This document shows positions 58,008-64,000 of a DNA stretch of 64,000 bases, one piece after another. The stretch comes from Primula veris. Taxonomy: Eukaryota; Streptophyta; Magnoliopsida; Ericales; Primulaceae. Under the pieces are notes generated by a model. It had not been told where the DNA came from. It saw only the letters and a program-made list of their open reading frames with translations, and did no database searches. The translations under genes and the position numbers were made by a program. Position 1 is the first letter of the stretch. Each line of letters opens with the position of its first letter. The stretch is taken from positions 32,288,702 through 32,352,701 of the forward strand of contig OY821743.1 of NCBI GenBank assembly GCA_963682055.1, given 5' to 3'.

Positions 58008-59498
58008 ATGAGGGTGAAATGGAAACAACTTCTCCTCCGTTTATCGCCGTTACTCATTCTCACAGCCGCTTTGTTAATAACAGATGACAAGATCTCCGTC
58101 CCGTCCTGCCACGTGGTCGGTGAGGATGATGTCCACGTGGCGGAAGAAGAAGAAAAAGAGGACCTTAGAGTGATGTTGGTTGCTGATTTACTATTATTGG
58201 GTTCCGAGGCTGGATTTTGGAATAAAATATTCAGATACCATTATTTATCTAAATTCTTTCAGGTATTGTATTTATATAGTAAGCTTGGAAACAAAATAGA
58301 TTATTATTTATCTCAATTATTTCAGGTATTCTTTTGTATATATGTATATATAGAGACTAGAGTTTGTAATATCCCCGATTAAGTATGAACGAAAACTAAC
58401 TATATTACGTAACAATGCCTGAATCGGAATCGAAATGATTACTAACTAAGGAATGAAACGTAGTATGTATCAAGTACGGAATGTTGTTTATTGAAAACAA
58501 ATAAGGCCGATTCGAGATGGCTAATCTCTATAAACAAACTCTATGAGAGAGAACGTTTTAAACAACAACAATATTCAGCATATCCTGATTAGAATTACAA
58601 TAGGGTAAACCTACAAGTACATTTGAATTTAAACTACAAATAAATAACTGTAAAATAACTGCCGTTTTCACGGTTTACATCTAGTAGTACTTGCGAAACC
58701 GCCCACTTGATGCGTGGTGCAACACGGGGATTACTGATATTCGGAAAAAAATTCAACCCATGATCTGAACTTATTTCTCCGTTTGTAATGTTGTTAAGAG
58801 AAAAATAATGAAATTCTGGTCTGAGCCACGCGATTGGAGTAAAGTAGCCGCCGAAATTTAGGACTGGAATCGAAACTTTACATCAACAAACAATTAGATA
58901 GATCAATTAGATAAACATTCAATAAGAGGAACATAGATAATACCTTTTACATACAAAATGGAATTGGAAAAAAAAGAGGGAAAGCCTGCTAATGTGTTGA
59001 CATGTGTATTCTAACCGTCAATTTTTCACTTCTCATCTAATAGTAGATAGATAATATGAGAGTGATGGTGGTTGATTTATTGTTAATGGGTTCCGAGGCT
59101 GGATTTTGGATTAAGCTTTTCAGATGCCATTATTTATCCTTTTTTTTCAGGTACTGCATTGCATAATACATATAAATATACATATATATGTATGAATTGG
59201 TTTATAGATATATGGATGAGGGTTTTAAGCTGATAAGTGCAGAAACAAAAATGAGTTCTTCAAACCAATAAGCTCAGAAATAAAATGGCTTTTGGAATTC
59301 CCTTTGCAGAGATCATTATTTATCTAAATTCTTTCAGGTAATGTATTGTATGTATGTATATATAGAGAGAGTTATAGATATATACATATGGAAGATTTTA
59401 TTCTAGTAAGCCTAGAAACAAAATGGGCTTTTAAGTTTATAAGCTTGAAAAAAGTTATGATTTTACGCCAATTAGCTCTGAAATTGTTATTTATCTGA

Positions 59499-59538
<40 letters not shown>

Positions 59539-62500
59539 TGTATGGATGTATGTATGTATGTATGTATGTCTGTGTGTGTGTACTTGTTGGGATGGGGATT
59601 TTATTCTAGTTAGCGTAAAAACAAAATGGGTAAGCTAACAAGTTAATGAAAAAGTTAAGATTTATAGCTAATAAGCTCAGAGATCATTTTTTATCTAAAT
59701 TCTTTCAGATATTGTGTTTATAGAGCTCTATATATTGTGTACTTGTTGGGATGATGATTTTATTCTAGTAAGCTTAGAAACGAGATATTTTTTTCTTGCA
59801 CTTAAAGATGGCATTTTTAAGCAAAAACACAGAACAGTTGAGGTTTGAAGCGAATAAGCTCAGAAGCAAGATGGCTTTCCCAGCTTCAGGGCTGTTTGAC
59901 AACTTCTTTTTTCTTAGTTTTTTAGCCTGTTGCTTTGAAAAAATTGTGTTTGTTTTGCTAAAAAAAATATTAAGATTTCAAGCTTATATAAGCTGTCAAA
60001 TTTGATGGGTTCTGAGGTTGGGTATTGGAATATCCCTCTTCAGAGATTATTATTTATCTCGATGTTTTCAGGTTTTGTATTGAATTTATAGAGTTATAGA
60101 TAGATACATATGTACTTGTTTGGATGAGGATTTCGTTCTAGTAAGCTTAGAAACAAAATGGGTTCTTTAAGCTAATAAGCTAGAAAAAGTTGTGATTTTT
60201 TAGCTAATAGTCTCAGAAATAAGATGGGTTTTGGAATACCCTTTTTTCAGGTGTGAATGTATTATGTATGGAGTATATAAATACATACTAGTGTGCGGCG
60301 CCCACGCGATCCATGGTGTTACGCGTTAATTTGTGTTACGCTGAAATTGTTTAATTCTTAGTCCTATTTTGGGAGATCTATGGAGGAGACAAACTGAGGT
60401 ATATGTAGAGAGAGGGGGAATGAAGAAGTTACCGAGACAATTTGAGATTATGGACAGTTGGTTAATCTGTGAGAGGAGGGGAAAAGGTTTATACCGAGGA
60501 GTTTTTTTTTTAATATTAAATATTAATTAAATATTTTTGTAATTTCTCAACTTAGTAAGGGTATTATGGGAACAAAAAGCTCCAAGGCCGCCTGTTCACA
60601 TATAGTAGTTATAGATAAATATACTTGTTTGGGTGCTGATGCATACGTTAAGAAATTTAGAAAAGAACATAGATTTTTCCAGCTTAAAGCTTCTACTTTC
60701 TAGCACTCATAAGAAAAAACCCCGAGTTAAGTGAGATGTCCAACGTGGTTGGGAACCTATCATGATTCACTATAATAAAAAGGCGAAAACCCAAAAATTA
60801 AAATTTTAAGCTAATAAGTTCAGAAGCAAGATGGGATTTTCCAAATTAAAACTTTATTATTTTCAGACAGAAAAACCCAGAATAGTAAATTAGCTCATAA
60901 ATAGTACTATATTGGTTCTTTCGGCTAATAGCCAGGGACAGCACAAGCACCTGCCAGAACCGGAAATTTTCTGCCTATTTAAAGTTATAAGAAGAAATAA
61001 ATTGGCGATGTACCTTGAAATGAAATGCAAAATTACAATGAACATGGTCTCTTCTTACGTCTTCTGTAGCTAATTCTTTGATTATTTTCTGATACCTGAG
61101 TTGATCGTAAAAAATATATTTTTGTTAATTAAAAAGTTGCTGTAAATGGTCCGTGCCCCAGCAACCTTTCTGACTTGCAGCTTCTAGCAATTTCAAGCAA
61201 AAACACCGGAAGCTTTTAAGCGAAGAAGCTCAGAGAAAGGGTTCTTCCAGCATAAAACTTCTAGCATTTTCAAGCAAAAACCGAGAAAAATAGTAACTTT
61301 TAGCTAATTAGCTCAGAAGCAAGATGGGTTCTTTTAGATTAAAGCTTCTACCATTTTGCATGCCAAAAGAAAAACCCAAAAATGTCAAGCTTTTAAGATG
61401 GATAACCAAATGCAGCATTGTTTTTAAGCAAAAGGCCGAGTTTAAAAGCTGAATCTCAATGAGTTAATCCATCTTAAAGCTTGTAGCAATTTCAGACAAA
61501 ATTCTAGAAATGTTAAGTTTGTAAGAGGGTCAACTAGATACAGTCTAGCTTTTAAGCAAAATAAGCCGACCTTAAATTCTGCAACTTAAGCTCGATCCTT
61601 TTTAAATTTTATGATTCAGAAACAACATGGTTCGTCCAGTTTAAGGAAGGGTTCTAGAATTTTCAGGCTAAAACCCAGAAACGTTAAGCTTTTAAGCAGG
61701 TCAAGCAAATACAGTCTAGCTTTTAAGCAAAAGCTAACCATAAGAGCTGAAACCAGTTGGGTTGTGTCCAGGTTAAAGCTTCTAGAATTTTCAGGCCAAG
61801 ACCCAATCAAGTTAAGTTTTAAGCTGGTCAACCAAATGGAATCTAGCATTTAAGGAAAAGAGCTGAGCAGAAATTCTGCATTTAGACAGTGCCACGTATT
61901 GTTGATTACTTCCCTGTAACTAACCTGTCATGAGGTATTGATTTTATACAGCGACCTATACAAATAGAAAAGAAATCATTGGTCGGGTGCTAGTTAGTTA
62001 TGAATACAGAATGTTCTATGTGATATCTACCATGTTTTTATATTCTGTATGGTATTCTCACGATTTCCTTTTTAGTGGCTGCTAAGTGTTATGTGGTTTA
62101 ATATGGGTAGTATAGAAAAACGAATAAATATGTAAGGCTGGCATACTAAACAGTCTGAACATGATTTTCGTAAAGTTTGAATTTGAAATCAGAACAGCAT
62201 GATAAGTTGGTGTATAAAAACTGTAATCAACCTGATACATCATACAGTGTATGCATTCAATATATTTATATATACATACCATGTGTTGTTTCTAGTTTCT
62301 TGTTTTTGGATGGAAAATTGGTGACCGGGTACTAGTATATGACTGTGTTTACTGCGCGTATCTTCATTTTTCACTTTTTCAACAATATTTTCCCATACAA
62401 TGGAAGTACTGCCAATGCAATTTGATAAGGTTGCATATATGGATTTAAAAATTACGGATTTGTACGTCCTATACTATTGGCTTCTGTTGCAGCTTTTATA

Positions 62501-64000
62501 TTCAGCGTTTTTTTCTTTTTCTGATCATAAGTTGGGCTGTATTTGCTTGGCCAAGTTTAAGGCAGCCTATACTTAAAAAGACAGGAGTTTCAAGTTGAGT
62601 GAGTTTAACTTTATTTGCCAACTTTGGAGTATCCATTTGTCTGCTTAAAAGTTGTACTCCTAAGTAAATTCAGCTCAACTGTGAACTCATTAGTTGCAAT
62701 GCGATTGGTCAGCTTAAACCCTGAGTTGTTTACTGTTGGTCTAGAAAATCCTTAACTTGTATGAATTGAGCTTTATATACTGAGTCTGAACTAGCTGGAT
62801 TAAATGTTTTGAAAGGAATTTTGTTGGGAAGTAGTAGTAACTAGTAATTGCACTCTATGATATTAATAGCTTTTTTGGTAGTACAAAGGCAAGCAGAAAA
62901 GTATTAAATGGTTTGATTTTGAGTATGTTCCAACTATTGAGATGCATTACATCATATATCAATGCTCCACATATTGCTAAGATGAGCATGTTTAAAATCG
63001 AGGGCTGAAAATTATTTAATTAACGATGTCACCAGTAAAAAAAAGAAGCAGGCCTACCATGATCGTACTACTTCTTATAAAAAAAATCACTCCATTTATC
63101 GTCGCAGACATGGTTCATTGTTTGTAAAAAGTACATAGGTTTTAAGTTCTAACCAACAACATTTACCAAAAAATTTTCGTTCGGATTAAATCACAAAGTT
63201 TCCAAATAAATATTTGATCTTATATAAATTTTACCATGATAGTTACAAGTATGCAAGGTCATTTGAGATTTCAAAAGTTAAAGCTAATAACACTATTAGA
63301 AAGATATTTATTGAAGTCGCCTGAAAATGCACTCAGATGATACTTCCAATTATGGATTTTTTAGTCTTTAACATAAATAGAATAATTTGTTCATTTTAGT
63401 TTTCTGGAACCTTTTTATTTTTCTTATATTTACGGTTAATAATATTTCAACCAGAAATCATTTGAAATCTTGAAGCCTGATATGCTGCTCGTACTAGGAG
63501 ACGTCTCAGCAAAAGGATCAAAATTAACACGAAATAAATGGCAATCTGTTCTCCACCAATTCCACAGACTATTGGGTCCATTTAATACTCTTCCATTTCA
63601 TGTCACTCTGGGAGATAGAGATATCGGACATTGCAATGGGCTAAATCCCGTATCTGTTAACTATATATCAAGCAATTTTCCTGGTCTAGATTCTGCTGGT
63701 TGTGGCTCTTTTGAAATAAGTAACTTGACTTTTTTATCCATCAACGCTGTGGCGTTGCTTTGTGGAAATAACATGTTACGTTTTAGTGTTGAGAAAATGA
63801 TAGAAAGAGAAAGTATTGATTTGAGATTGGAGAGAGAGACTCGCGGTTTGGGTGAGATGAGACTGACGGAGAGTGAGATTGGGTGGAGAGAGAATGCCAT
63901 GTCATCGGGGTCAGGTCCTGTTCTTTTGCTTCATTTTCCCATGCATATGACCACAAGAGATAATCAATGGGGTCCAAGTGCATTCGATGAGGACTCTGCT
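58008..64000 (+). CDS. Calcineurin-like metallophosphoesterase (Cdc1/PGAP5-type), 5' part; runs off the window
   Basis: Membrane-anchored phosphoesterases of this group act on GPI-anchor or related lipid substrates in the ER/Golgi in yeast and animals; the plant role is less clear. Exon 1 is 58008-58262 (85 codons) and exon 2 is 63455 to beyond 64000 (182 codons in the window, still open), joined in phase 0 by GT-AG. Residues 7-25 are a hydrophobic signal-anchor. The catalytic fold starts at LRVMLVADLLLLGSEAGFW, then LKPDMLLVLGDVSAKGS, then FHVTLGDRDIGHCNGL. The usual GNHD block is GDRD here. From memory it resembles Arabidopsis At1g53710. Exon 1 is supported by a start shortly after the direct repeat and by the protein-like sequence. 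The first intron is 5.2 kb. The 3' part of the gene is missing, so length cannot be judged. Confidence 0.88.
58650..58990. other. Repeat-like segment in intron 1 with TAGTAGTACTTGCG...GATGCGTGG
   Basis: The word set CTAGTAGTACTTGCGAAACC ... CCACTTGATGCGTGG has a counterpart at 60285-60330 (ACTAGTGTGCGGCGCCCACG ... ATCCATGGTGTTACGCG). These look like ends of a common plant non-autonomous element, but no TSD or pairing was established. Confidence 0.3.
59503..59581 (+). repeat. Compound microsatellite (TA)n (TATG)n (TG)n
   Basis: About 16 TA units, then about six TATG units and five TG units, within the exon-copy array. Confidence 0.93.
61170..61870 (+). repeat. Degenerate tandem repeat, about 130-bp units, in intron 1
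   Basis: Units carry AAAGCTTCTAGAATTTTCAGGC, then AACCCAGAAA-GTTAAGCTTTTAAG, then GTCAACCAAATACAGTCTAGC and TTTTAAGCAAAAGC. The marker CTTCTAG-ATTTTCA lies at about 61178, 61257, 61345, 61478, 61651 and 61779. The units share vocabulary with the linker of the exon-copy array upstream, so the array may extend to here in decayed form. Confidence 0.75.
61871..63454 (+). other. 3' part of phosphoesterase intron 1
   Basis: AT-rich intron sequence ending in ATATTTCAACCAG at 63454. No other gene or bounded element recognised. Confidence 0.6.

Larger units (their letters stand above)
58297..60250 (+). repeat. Tandem partial copies of exon 1 end in intron 1 of the phosphoesterase
   Basis: The last 30-95 bp of exon 1, ending ...TTCTTTCAG|GT, recur at 58297-58325, 59056-59150, 59287-59337, 59679-59708 (donor lost: AGAT), 60005-60071 and 60226-60250. 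Between them a linker built on TTCTAGTAAGCTTAGAAAC and AATAAGCTCAGAAA also repeats. The copy at 59056-59150 keeps ATGAGAGTGATGGTGGTTGA and GGTTCCGAGGCTGGATTTTG but is one base short of the exon frame. The copy at 59287-59337 keeps the frame (GFWNSLCRDHYLSKFFQ) but has a stop two codons upstream. Confidence 0.88.

Overview
This is a stretch of nuclear DNA from a flowering plant. The genes are split by GT-AG introns into exons that splice cleanly in frame. The intergenic DNA is AT-rich and full of plant transposon classes: a degenerate Ty1-copia element, a Cassandra TRIM carrying 5S rDNA, and MULE, hAT, CACTA, Stowaway and Harbinger-type MITEs, many with target-site duplications that can be read directly. 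The protein sequences suggest a core eudicot. I cannot name the species.

Layout. 0-7.8 kb: LTR-like remnant, two MITEs with readable TSDs, simple tandem repeats, then the upstream/leader region of the first gene. 7.9-11.6 kb (+): plastid-type 2,3-bisphosphoglycerate-dependent phosphoglycerate mutase, 7 exons, 344 aa. 14.1-16.5 kb (-): Sec14-like CRAL-TRIO protein, 5 exons, 305 aa. From memory, the Arabidopsis counterparts (At1g22170, At1g22180) are also neighbours, so this looks like conserved microsynteny. 17.6-19.2 kb: CACTA MITE, a fold-back, and a duplicated block with an inserted Stowaway. 19.7-20.9 kb: a small membrane protein gene (-) whose 3' end is duplicated downstream. 21.3-27 kb: ruined Ty1-copia element (-) with an intact-looking Cassandra TRIM inserted near its 3' end. 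28-32.6 kb: repeats, including a perfect 42-bp palindrome. 32.7-32.9 kb: a duplicated fragment of the helicase gene. 33.0-34.5 kb (-): intronless PPR gene of 500 aa. 39.1-48.1 kb (-): nine-exon UPF1/SEN1-type SF1 helicase, 1290 aa, with a hAT element in its largest intron. 49-56 kb: AT-rich intergenic DNA with MITEs. 56.1-58.0 kb: a 665-bp direct repeat separated by a 450-bp hairpin, ending just before the last gene. 58.0 kb to the window end (+): a calcineurin-like metallophosphoesterase gene, 5' part only, with a 5.2-kb first intron filled by repeated copies of the end of its own exon 1.

The genes are unrelated housekeeping or organelle/nuclear RNA functions: glycolysis in plastids, lipid transfer, organelle RNA processing, RNA/DNA helicase, membrane phosphoesterase. 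Nothing here looks like a coordinated cluster. The most unusual material is structural: local copies of gene pieces (helicase exon, PGM 3' flank, exon 1 of the phosphoesterase, 3' end of the small membrane gene) and nested transposons. Exon coordinates were worked out by hand from reading frame, splice dinucleotides and protein-family memory. No alignments or database searches were run.
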